Shown here piece by piece: positions 50,252 to 56,990 of a DNA stretch of 64,000 nt. Made by a program: the position numbers and the translations under genes. Location: positions 11,754 through 75,753 of the forward strand of contig SLUK01000014.1 in assembly GCA_004340125.1 (NCBI GenBank), in the 5' to 3' direction. The notes beneath the pieces were generated by a model. The model had not been told where the DNA came from and did not search any database. It worked only from the letters and a program-made list of their open reading frames with translations. How positions within the stretch are numbered: the stretch's first letter is position 1; each line of letters opens with the position of its first letter. Source of the DNA: Harryflintia acetispora (GTDB lineage Bacteria; Bacillota; Clostridia; Oscillospirales; Ruminococcaceae).

Positions 50252-50941
50252 CTAGTCCGGCTCCTCGTCGGGCGGCTGGGGAAACCACATGCGCTCAAAA
50301 GTATCCAGGTTTTGTTGCGGGCACTCCAACGCAATGCGCTGGCGCAGCAGGCTGACGGTCGCCTCCCGGTAGCCCGCCAGAAATTCCTGCCACAGGGTGG
50401 TGGGCAGCAGATACTGCCGCAGCAGGCTGTGCAGCGCCTCAAACGGGGCGGGGTCCGGAAGCTCATCGCGGTAGCGGTCGGCCACCAGGTAGCACAAATA
50501 AGCGGAGTTGAGCTTACGCTCGTACTTCTCGTACAGTCCGCAGTACCAATCGCTATAATGCGATTCCAGATACAAGTCGGCAAATTCCAGCGCATAGCGC
50601 GCAAACTTCAGCGGCTCCTTCTCCCGGTGCGGCACCGGCTCGCCCATAAGTTTCTCGGCATAGCTACGGTAGGCGCTGTCGGCAGAGCTAAAATTCTCAA
50701 TCGTGCGCAGGGCCTCGCTCCCGCAAAATTTGCCGCAGGAGCGCGCATGCGCGTGGGAAATCTGCGTTTCGCTGCCATAGACGCAGCCGTAGAGCCAGAA
50801 GAAGAGAGTGTCCCGGTCGCCGGGCAGGCCGTCGAGCGCCTGAAGCGCCTTCTCGAGCCGGCGACCGAGGGTGAATTCTTCCCGCGAGGTTCGGCCCCAG
50901 AAAACCACCGGGCTCGGTAGGATTTTTTCGTTTTCTTCCAT
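50252..50941 (-). CDS. Hypothetical protein
   Basis: 229 residues from the ATG at 50941, preceded by AAGGGGGAAAG. A long upstream extension in frame is Arg/Pro-rich shadow and is rejected. The protein is soluble and aromatic-rich ('TLFFWLYGCVYGS', 'YALEFADLYLESHYSDWYCGLYEKYERKLNSAYLCYLVADRYRDEL', 'RQYLLPTTLWQEFLAGYREATVSLLRQRI'), predicted mostly helical. I do not recognise a family. A nested hairpin upstream can hide its ribosome site. Confidence 0.7.
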   Translation of the reverse strand: MEENEKILPSPVVFWGRTSREEFTLGRRLEKALQALDGLPGDRDTLFFWLYGCVYGSETQISHAHARSCGKFCGSEALRTIENFSSADSAYRSYAEKLMGEPVPHREKEPLKFARYALEFADLYLESHYSDWYCGLYEKYERKLNSAYLCYLVADRYRDELPDPAPFEALHSLLRQYLLPTTLWQEFLAGYREATVSLLRQRIALECPQQNLDTFERMWFPQPPDEEPD

Positions 50942-50951
50942 TTTTTCTTTC

Positions 50952-51002
50952 CCCCTTGACCGCGCCCGGCGGGTTGTTCCGGGCGCCTTTAAAGTCAAGG
51001 GG
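50952..51002 (-). promoter_or_regulatory. Nested hairpin overlapping a ribosome-binding site
   Basis: Outer stem CCCCTTGAC / GTCAAGGGG (50952-50960 with 50994-51002) and inner stem GCGCCCGG / CCGGGCGC (50962-50969 with 50979-50986). On the minus strand the outer 3' arm is the start of the GGGG ribosome site of the gene at 50941. A second stem GGGACGGGG / CCCCGTCCC follows at about 51011-51036. Confidence 0.65.
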
Positions 51003-51198
51003 TTTTCCGCGGGACGGGGAAGCCGGCCCCCGTCCCGCACGGGGAACCCCCGCAGGGCGCACTTTGCCAGAGCCAAATGCCGCCCGCAAAGGGTGCCGCT
51101 GCAAATGAAAAAGCGCATATCGGGTGTGCCTCGAAGAGGCAACGCAACCCAACATGCGCAAAAAATGCGTTTTTTCCTGGCCGGACGGCGCACAGTCC

Positions 51199-51370
51199 TT
51201 CTCAAGGAGAGGAAAATGTGTTATAATCGTAGCGAGGAACGCTACGGTGCCGGAATTCCGGTAGGACGTTGGGTGCCTAGTACACCTGACGGACTGGTCT
51301 CTCGTGGTAACGACACGGGAGGCTGCCGTGGCTTTCTCTTTTGCAAGAAAACCCCATGGGTCTATTATAG
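51199..51370. ncRNA. Structured noncoding element with promoters facing in from both sides
   Basis: Plus strand: TTCTCA, 17 bases, TATAAT (51222-51227). Minus strand: TATAAT near 51363-51368 with TTGCCT 17 bases upstream. Between them are hairpins CGTAGCG-AGGAA-CGCTACG, CCGG-AATT-CCGG, GTTGGGTG...CACCTGAC (8 bp) and CTCTCGTG-GTAACGA-CACGGGAG (8 bp). Short frames on both strands lack ribosome sites. The density of pairing suggests a small RNA; which strand is functional and which family it belongs to are not known to me. Confidence 0.45.
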
Positions 51371-51389
51371 CACGGGCGGGAGAAAAAGG

Positions 51390-52080
51390 CAAGAAAAAAG
51401 GGGGATATTGGGGGATTTGGGCGAAAAGCGAAATCCCCTTTTTGGTGGCGGCGGGGCTGTCTGCGGGTGCGCGGGCGGCGGCCGTTTTTTCAGGGGAGAA
51501 GATGGCGGCGGGGCCGCCATGGGGAAACCCCTTGATAGGGTTTCCCCACGCAAAAACCTCCCACTGGGAGCTTTTTGCTCCCCTTCCTGATCCGGGGGAG
51601 GATTTGTGGACGCGAGTGACAGCTAACCGCCCTGAAAGGGGGCACACGGGGGGAAACGGCTCGTTTCCAGCCCGTGAGGCGCACCGCTCGCAAAGCGAGC
51701 CTGCATTTTTGGTCGGGCGCCAAAAATGCGTGCGCCTAAGCTCCCCTTCCTGATCCGAGGGGGGGATTCCGTCAAGGCGAGTGGCAGCAACCCGGAAAGA
51801 CCGCGGGCTCTGCCCGCACCCGCCAAAGGACTTAGTCCTTTGGAAACCGATCGGGAAAGCTCCGGCGGGGGGAAACCTCCTGCGCGGGAAAGGGCCCCCG
51901 AAGGGGGTGCAATCGTCGTTGCAATCAGTGTCCTGCGCGGGCAAAAAGCCCCGCTCCGGGTTTCCGGAGCGGGGCTTCGCATTTCGCGGCGAGCGCAAAT
52001 GTGTATAGTCCGCGCGTGGTCGCGCGAGGAGATGCTTTCATTTCCCCCTTTCTTTTCAAACAAAAGAAAGGGGTCGGGGT
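51390..52080. repeat. Hairpin-dense noncoding stretch with a diverged direct repeat
   Basis: No supported gene. A roughly 60-base unit recurs imperfectly at 51577-51638 and 51740-51799 (shared GCTCCCCTTCCTGATCCG, then GGGGGATT and GCGAGTG.CAGC.AACC). Perfect stems include TGGGGAAACCC (51520-51548), GCTCGC-AAA-GCGAGC (51686-51700), GCATTTTTGG (51703-51729) enclosed by AGGCGCAC/GTGCGCCT (51677-51737), GCGGGC-TCT-GCCCGC (51803-51817), CCAAAGGAC-TTA-GTCCTTTGG (51823-51843) and CCCCTTTCTTTT (52045-52073). Confidence 0.75.
51941..51977 (-). terminator. Intrinsic terminator downstream of the NYN gene
   Basis: 14-bp stem AAGCCCCGCTCCGG with a 4-base loop, followed on the minus strand by a run of T; 136 bases after the NYN-protein stop. 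Confidence 0.8.
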
Positions 52081-52112
52081 GCGGGGCGGACAGCCCCGAA
52101 GCGGCCCCGCCG

Positions 52113-52922
52113 CTACTTGAGCTTCACATAAATCAGTTTACTGCTGCCCTCGCCGCCGCGCTCGCTCTGGATTTCAAACATCCCCAGCGAACGGATGAAG
52201 GGGGTCAGCTTGCTGTAGCCGTAGTTGCGCACGTCAAAGTCCGGGTACCGCTTGACCAGCAGGTTCCCGATCGTGCCGATAAAGAGCCGGTCGTCCTCGT
52301 CCGAGTTTTCCGCCACGATGGCCCGCAGCGCCTCCTTGATGGTGGCAAGCCCGGTCTCGGACTGCTCGTTCTGCGCCTCGGGAGCGGGCGGCGCTTCCTT
52401 TTGCTCCTGCGCGCGGCCGCCCCGGGAACGGGCCTTCACCGGCAACGGCGCTTCGGCGGCGACGGGCGGCGCGCTCGCCGGCTCCACCGTTGCCAGGATG
52501 TCCAGATACTTGAAGCGGTTGCACGCCGAGATGAAGGCCTTGGGCGTCTTGCGCTCCCCCATCCCGACCACGATCATTCCCGACTCGCGCAGCCGGGCGG
52601 CCAGGCGGGTGAAGTCGCTGTCCGAGGAGACCAGACAGAACCCCTCCACCTGCCCGGAATAGAGGATGTCCATCGCGTCGATGATCATTGCCGAGTCGGT
52701 GGCGTTCTTGCCGCTGGTGTAGCCGTACTGCTGCACCGGCAGGATCGAGTGGTCGAGCAGCACCTTCTTCCAGGAGCCAAGCTCGGGACGGGTCCAGTCC
52801 CCGTAAATGCGCTTGTAGGTGGCGATCCCGTCCTTCGAGATCTCGTCCAGGATGATCTTGATGTACCGCTCGGATACGTTGTCCGCGTCGATGAGCACGG
52901 CGAATTTGTTGTCGTTGGGCAT
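52113..52922 (-). CDS. NYN-domain nuclease-like protein with C-terminal OST-HTH/LOTUS domain
   Basis: 269 residues. The NYN (PIN-like) domain covers about 5-145: 'FAVLIDADNVS' (8-18), 'NATDSAMIIDAMDILYSG' and 'GFCLVSSDSDFTRLAARLRESG' supply the acidic metal-binding residues. A Pro/Ala/Glu-rich linker follows to about 195, then an OST-HTH/LOTUS-like winged helix ('IKEALRAIVAENSDEDDRLFIGTIGNLLVKRYPDFDVRNYGYSKLTPFIRSLGMFEI'). Probably an RNA-binding ribonuclease. 9 bases behind deoB. Confidence 0.88.
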   Translation of the reverse strand: MPNDNKFAVLIDADNVSERYIKIILDEISKDGIATYKRIYGDWTRPELGSWKKVLLDHSILPVQQYGYTSGKNATDSAMIIDAMDILYSGQVEGFCLVSSDSDFTRLAARLRESGMIVVGMGERKTPKAFISACNRFKYLDILATVEPASAPPVAAEAPLPVKARSRGGRAQEQKEAPPAPEAQNEQSETGLATIKEALRAIVAENSDEDDRLFIGTIGNLLVKRYPDFDVRNYGYSKLTPFIRSLGMFEIQSERGGEGSSKLIYVKLK

Positions 52923-52931
52923 GGCTCCTCC

Positions 52932-54104
52932 TTATCTTTCGACCTGCGGCAGGAACGAGGTCCCGGCGATCGGGCCCTCCACTCCCAGCAGGTCGAGCAC
53001 CGTCTTTCCAATGTCCGCAAAGGTCTCCCGCGTGCCGAGGTCCACCCCGCCCTGGATCCGCTCTCCGTAAATGAGCATCGGGGCGTATTCCCGCGAGTGG
53101 TCGGTGCTCGGGGTGGCCGGGTCGCAGCCGTGGTCGGCCGTGAGGATGAGCACATCCCCCGCCCCCAGCTCATGCAGCAGCAGTCCCAGCCGCGCGTCGA
53201 ACTCGCCGAGCGCCTTCGCGTACCCGTCCACATCGTTGCGGTGGCCGAAGAGCATGTCGAAGTCCACCAAGTTGACAAAGCAAAGCCCCTCGAAATCCTC
53301 TTGCAGCAGCGCGAAGGTCCTGTCCATCCCGTCGCGGTTGGACTTGGTGGGGTAGCTTTCCCCGATCCCCTTCCCGGCGAAGATGTCCGAAATCTTCCCC
53401 ACCCCGATGGTGGCTTTCCCCGCGCGGGAAAGGGCGTCGAGCATGGTCTCCCCCGGAGGCTGAAGCGAGAAGTCGTGCCGGTTGCGGGTGCGGGTGAAGC
53501 TCCCCGGCGCGCCGGTAAAGGGCCTCGCGATCACCCGGCCCACCGCGTGCTCGCCGCAGAGGATCTCCCGCGCCATGCGGCAGTACCGGTAGAGCTCCTC
53601 GGGCGGGACGAGCTCCTCGTGCGCCGCGATCTGGAAGACGCTGTCCGCCGAGGTGTAGACGATCAGCTTGCCGCTTTTCAGGTGCTCCTCGCCGTAGTCG
53701 GCGATCACCTGGGTGCCGGAATAGGGCTTGTTGCAGAGCACTCCCCGCCCGGTCTCGCGCTCGAAGCGCTCGAGCACTTCCCTTGGGAAGCCGTTTGGAT
53801 AGGTGGGCAGGGCCTTGGGGGAAACGATCCCCGCGATCTCCCAGTGCCCGATGGTGGTGTCCTTGCCCTTGGAGCGCTCGCGCATCCTGGCAAAGCTCCC
53901 GGCCGGATTTGCGGCCGGCTCGGGCGCCGAAATCCCCTCGATGTTAAAAAGCCCCAGCCGCCGGCAGACCGGCATACAGAAATAGGGGCTGCGGCTGACC
54001 GAGCCCAGGGTGTCGCTCCCCTCGTCGCCGAATTCGGCGGCGTCCGGCTCCTCGCCAATGCCGAAGCTGTCCAGCACGATGAGGAAGACCCGTTTTGTTT
54101 TCAT
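52932..54104 (-). CDS. deoB: Phosphopentomutase
   Basis: 390 residues, normal DeoB. It interconverts ribose- or deoxyribose-1-phosphate and the 5-phosphate in nucleoside salvage. Alkaline-phosphatase-superfamily Mn site: 'VFLIVLDSFGIGEEPDA' (5-21), 'GEEPDAAEFGDEGSDTLG', phosphorylated Thr region 'GKDTTIGHWEIAG' near 82-95, and 'LILTADHGCDPATPSTDHSREYAPMLIYG' near 320-348. It follows a GntR regulator by 13 bases; no other nucleoside genes are adjacent. Confidence 0.96.
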   Translation of the reverse strand: MKTKRVFLIVLDSFGIGEEPDAAEFGDEGSDTLGSVSRSPYFCMPVCRRLGLFNIEGISAPEPAANPAGSFARMRERSKGKDTTIGHWEIAGIVSPKALPTYPNGFPREVLERFERETGRGVLCNKPYSGTQVIADYGEEHLKSGKLIVYTSADSVFQIAAHEELVPPEELYRYCRMAREILCGEHAVGRVIARPFTGAPGSFTRTRNRHDFSLQPPGETMLDALSRAGKATIGVGKISDIFAGKGIGESYPTKSNRDGMDRTFALLQEDFEGLCFVNLVDFDMLFGHRNDVDGYAKALGEFDARLGLLLHELGAGDVLILTADHGCDPATPSTDHSREYAPMLIYGERIQGGVDLGTRETFADIGKTVLDLLGVEGPIAGTSFLPQVER

Positions 54105-54117
54105 ACTTTGCGCTCCT

Positions 54118-54831
54118 TTATACGATCAGCTTGAATTTGTCCCCCACGATGAACTGCATGGCCCGGTGCCCCGGCAGCCCGTCCTGGTCCCGCGCCATGC
54201 TGCGGATCGCGAGCAGCGGGTATCCGCTGGGGATTTCGAGATAATGCGCCATCTCATAGGTGGCGAAGGCCAGCTCGATCACCTTGGTCGCCTTCTCGAA
54301 GGTGACGGCGTACTTCTCCTTGAGCAGGTCGAACATCGAGCAGTTGTTGAGGTCCTCGTGCAGCAGGAACGAGAAGCGCTCGGGGAAGCGGGAAATCTCA
54401 TACGAGACCGGCACCCCGTCGGCCGAGCGGATCCGCTCGAGCACGATGACCTTGGCCCCCGGCTGCAGGCGCAGCTCGGCGATGTCCTGCTCGCCCGCGT
54501 CCTCGATCACCGATTTGATCACCTTGGCCCCCGGCTCGCAGCCGTTGGCGCGGCACATCTCGGAAAACCCGCGTATCCCCGAAACCGGCTGGCTGATCTT
54601 GTCCGCCGTCACAAAGGTCCCCTTGCCCTGCTTTCTCACCAGCAGGTTCTCCTTGGTCAGCTCGTCGAGCGCGTTGCGCACCGTGATCCGGCTGACGTGG
54701 TAGCGGCGGCTGAGCTCCAGCTCGGTGGGAATTTTCTCCCCCTTCTGGTACCGCCCGCTTTCGATCTCCCCCTGCAAAATGCTTTTCAGCTGCTTATACA
54801 GCGGCTGCATATCTGAACTTTTGAGCTCCAT
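54118..54831 (-). CDS. GntR/HutC-family transcriptional regulator with UTRA domain
   Basis: 237 residues from the ATG at 54831. Winged helix at about 8-75 ('QPLYKQLKSILQGEIESGRYQKGEKIPTELELSRRYHVSRITVRNALDELTKENLLVRKQGKGTFV'), then a UTRA effector domain ('VIVLERIRSADGVPVSYEISRFP', 'YEMAHYLEIPSGYPLLAIRSMARDQDG'). HutC-type regulators sense small metabolites, often sugar phosphates. It is probably co-transcribed with deoB, so a pentose or nucleoside phosphate is a reasonable effector guess. Confidence 0.92.
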   Translation of the reverse strand: MELKSSDMQPLYKQLKSILQGEIESGRYQKGEKIPTELELSRRYHVSRITVRNALDELTKENLLVRKQGKGTFVTADKISQPVSGIRGFSEMCRANGCEPGAKVIKSVIEDAGEQDIAELRLQPGAKVIVLERIRSADGVPVSYEISRFPERFSFLLHEDLNNCSMFDLLKEKYAVTFEKATKVIELAFATYEMAHYLEIPSGYPLLAIRSMARDQDGLPGHRAMQFIVGDKFKLIV

Positions 54832-54907
54832 AGTCGTGACCAATCCTCTCTGGACGTTTCATACCGGTTTCTCCGCGGGGTGAAACCGGCCTCTCTTCCT
54901 CATAATG

Positions 54908-54926
54908 GTATCATACAATATAATAC
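54908..54926. promoter_or_regulatory. Candidate GntR operator
   Basis: GTATCATAC palindrome followed at 10 bases by a second -TAATAC half, in an AT-rich stretch 75 bases upstream of the GntR gene. Pattern only. Confidence 0.35.
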
Positions 54927-55007
54927 AATTAAAAGCAAGCGCGAAGATGGATTCTTAGTCAAAACGGCAAAGATTTCGCTTCCCAAAGCCAAGCGGCGGG
55001 GGCTTTC

Positions 55008-55037
55008 TTGACACCCCACCCCCGCTGGTGCTAGAAT
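55008..55037 (+). promoter_or_regulatory. Promoter of the histidinol phosphatase gene
   Basis: TTGACA, 18 bases, TAGAAT, about 35 bases before the start codon. Confidence 0.75.
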
Positions 55038-55073
55038 TCAGGATAGGACAATTAAGGATGGAGGATGGACGGG

Positions 55074-55895
55074 ATGAACCGGATTATAGCGGACTACCAC
55101 ATGCACAGCAGGATTTCCCCCGACGCGCACGACGAGATGCGCCTCATGTGCCAAGCGGCCATTGACAAGGGGCTAAAGGAAATCTGCGTGACCGAGCACT
55201 TCGAGTATTATCCCAAAACGAGAGACAAGATGTGCATGGACCCCGCGCTGTTGGATGAGTATGACGAGATGCTCTCCATCTGCCAAAGGGAGTTCGAGGG
55301 CCGGCTGGTTCTCAGGGCCGGGATCGAGATCGGCCAACATTATTATTGGCCGGAGCATGCCCATGATATCCTGCATGTTAAGCATCATTACGATTATGTG
55401 ATCGGTTCGGTGCACAAGCCCAACAAGCAGGGCAAGGACCTGGGGGACGTGCCCTACAGCGCCGAAACGCTGGACGCCATGTGCCTCGAGTACATCGACG
55501 GGCTCTACCAGATGGCGGACAAGGCGGACTTCGACTGCGCGGGCCATCTCGACCTGATCAAGCGCTACGCCGCCAAGAGCGGTTTTACCGTCAGCCTGCT
55601 GGATTATAAAGATGAGGTGGCGCAGGTGCTGCGCCGGATCATCGAGCGGGGCAAGGGCCTGGAGATCAACACCTCCGGCCTGCGCCAGGAGGTCGGGCTG
55701 CCCATGCCCTCGCTGGATATTTTAAAACTCTACCGGGAGCTGGGCGGCGAGATCCTCACCGTCGGCTCGGATGCGCATTTCGCCAAAGACATCGCCGCCA
55801 ACTTCGACGACGCGCGCCGTCTCGCCCTCTCGGCGGGCTTTGACCACCTCGCGCTCTACCAGGAGCGCAAGCCCTCCTTCTATCCGATCGCATAG
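55074..55895 (+). CDS. hisK: PHP-family histidinol-phosphatase
   Basis: 273 residues from the ATG at 55074 (GGAGG 9 bases upstream); an in-frame ATG three codons earlier is also possible. PHP motifs: 'DYHMHS' (7-12), 'ICVTEHFEYYP' near 38-48, 'YDYVIGSVHKPN' near 105, 'CAGHLDLIKRYA' near 157 and 'ILTVGSDAHFAKDIA' near 228. It removes phosphate from histidinol phosphate in histidine synthesis. It stands alone rather than in a his operon, which is common in Firmicutes. Confidence 0.88.
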   Translation: MNRIIADYHMHSRISPDAHDEMRLMCQAAIDKGLKEICVTEHFEYYPKTRDKMCMDPALLDEYDEMLSICQREFEGRLVLRAGIEIGQHYYWPEHAHDILHVKHHYDYVIGSVHKPNKQGKDLGDVPYSAETLDAMCLEYIDGLYQMADKADFDCAGHLDLIKRYAAKSGFTVSLLDYKDEVAQVLRRIIERGKGLEINTSGLRQEVGLPMPSLDILKLYRELGGEILTVGSDAHFAKDIAANFDDARRLALSAGFDHLALYQERKPSFYPIA

Positions 55896-55923
55896 AATTT
55901 CTTTTCAAACAGGCCCCCGCGTG

Positions 55924-56022
55924 TTCCGGCAGCACTTACAAGGAAGTATGGCAGGCAAAGCCTGCCATACTCTGAGAGGGGCGGGGTTCCACCCCCGTCC
56001 GGAAGAAAAGAAGTGCGCCCCT
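55924..56022 (+). repeat. Third, divergent copy of the 99-bp hairpin repeat
   Basis: Same length and plan as 22982-23179: TTCCG..AGCAC flank, AGTATGGCAGG / CCTGCCATACT stem around the identical CAAAG loop, then GAGGGGCG...CCCCC..CC.GAAGAAA..AAGTGCGCCCCTT. Six stem positions differ from the first copies and all are compensated. Confidence 0.82.
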
Positions 56023-56044
56023 TATGTATGCGCGGAGGCCTGTT

Positions 56045-56860
56045 TCATTTTGCCTGTAAGCGGCGGTAGTCTTTCAAAAGCCGCTCCCCCTCCCCCGCCT
56101 GTAACGCCGTATACTGTTCATAAAGCCGGTTCACGATCGCGCTGATCAGCTCGCTGCGGTTGTAGTAGCGCCCGGTGACGGTCCCGAGCGAGGTCTCGCT
56201 CTCCTCCTCGGGCATATAGACCCGTATCCCCATCCCGATGGCGGCGAACTCGACCTGGCCGCTTTCGCACTCGCACATCATTTCGCAGAGTATCCCGCAG
56301 AGCTTCTTACCCCCATAGACGATATCGTCCGCGCCGGCGATCCCTGCGGCGACGCCGGTGCGCTCACGAATCCCGCCGCAGACCGCGAGTGCGGCGAGCA
56401 TGGGCAGCTCCCGCCGGGGGTCCGAAAGTCCCCGCGGGCGCAGCAGCACGCTGAGATAGACCCCCTTGCCGCTGGGGGAGGGGTACTCCCGCTGGCGGTG
56501 CCCGCGCCCCTTCGTCTGCTCCTCGCTGGCCGCGATGGTCCATTCGCCATCCCCCTTGAGGGCGGCGAGCTTGATTTGCAGGTTGGTGGAGTCCACGCTT
56601 TTATAGACCGCGATCCTGGCGTTTTTCAGCGGCGCGCTCAGCCCGCTGCGAATCTTCACCTCGGAGAGGATGTCCGAATTTTCTTCCAGCCGGTAGCCGG
56701 TGCGCTTGAGGGAAGTGATGTCGTACCCCTCCTGCCGCAGCTGCTGCACGCTCTTCCAAACGGCGCTTCTGGTTATGCCCAGCAGCAAAGCCAGCTCATT
56801 CCCGGGAACGACCTCCCCCTTATGCTCCTCGAAATAGGCCAGTATCCGATCTCTCGACAT
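56045..56860 (-). CDS. birA: Divergent biotin-protein ligase/BirA-like protein
   Basis: 271 residues from the ATG at 56860 (GGGAG upstream). N-terminal winged helix 1-62 ('NELALLLGITRSAVWKSVQQLRQEGYDI'), then a BirA catalytic-type domain with 'YKSVDSTN' (86-93), 'EQTKGRGHRQREYPSPSGKGVYLSVLLRP' (114-142) and 'KKLCGILCEM'. The expected KWPND is replaced by AGADD (about 175-179) and the GxGxN turn by GMGIRV (209-214). The C-terminal SH3-like domain seems shortened. It may retain regulation with weak or altered ligase activity. Confidence 0.82.
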   Translation of the reverse strand: MSRDRILAYFEEHKGEVVPGNELALLLGITRSAVWKSVQQLRQEGYDITSLKRTGYRLEENSDILSEVKIRSGLSAPLKNARIAVYKSVDSTNLQIKLAALKGDGEWTIAASEEQTKGRGHRQREYPSPSGKGVYLSVLLRPRGLSDPRRELPMLAALAVCGGIRERTGVAAGIAGADDIVYGGKKLCGILCEMMCECESGQVEFAAIGMGIRVYMPEEESETSLGTVTGRYYNRSELISAIVNRLYEQYTALQAGEGERLLKDYRRLQAK

Positions 56861-56902
56861 GACGGCTCCCCTCCTCGCACTCCCTATTTTACACCATAAA
56901 AA

Positions 56903-56940
56903 TGAATAAGCCAACTTAAATGCTTAAGCCGGCTTATTCA
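56903..56940 (-). terminator. Terminator of the NlpC/P60-like gene
   Basis: 10-bp outer stem TGAATAAGCC / GGCTTATTCA plus inner CTTAA/TTAAG; on the minus strand it is followed by TTTTTA. Confidence 0.8.
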
Positions 56941-56990
56941 GTAGGTGGGGATATATCATCAACACCCTTGCGGGTGCGATGGCAAAGGGA

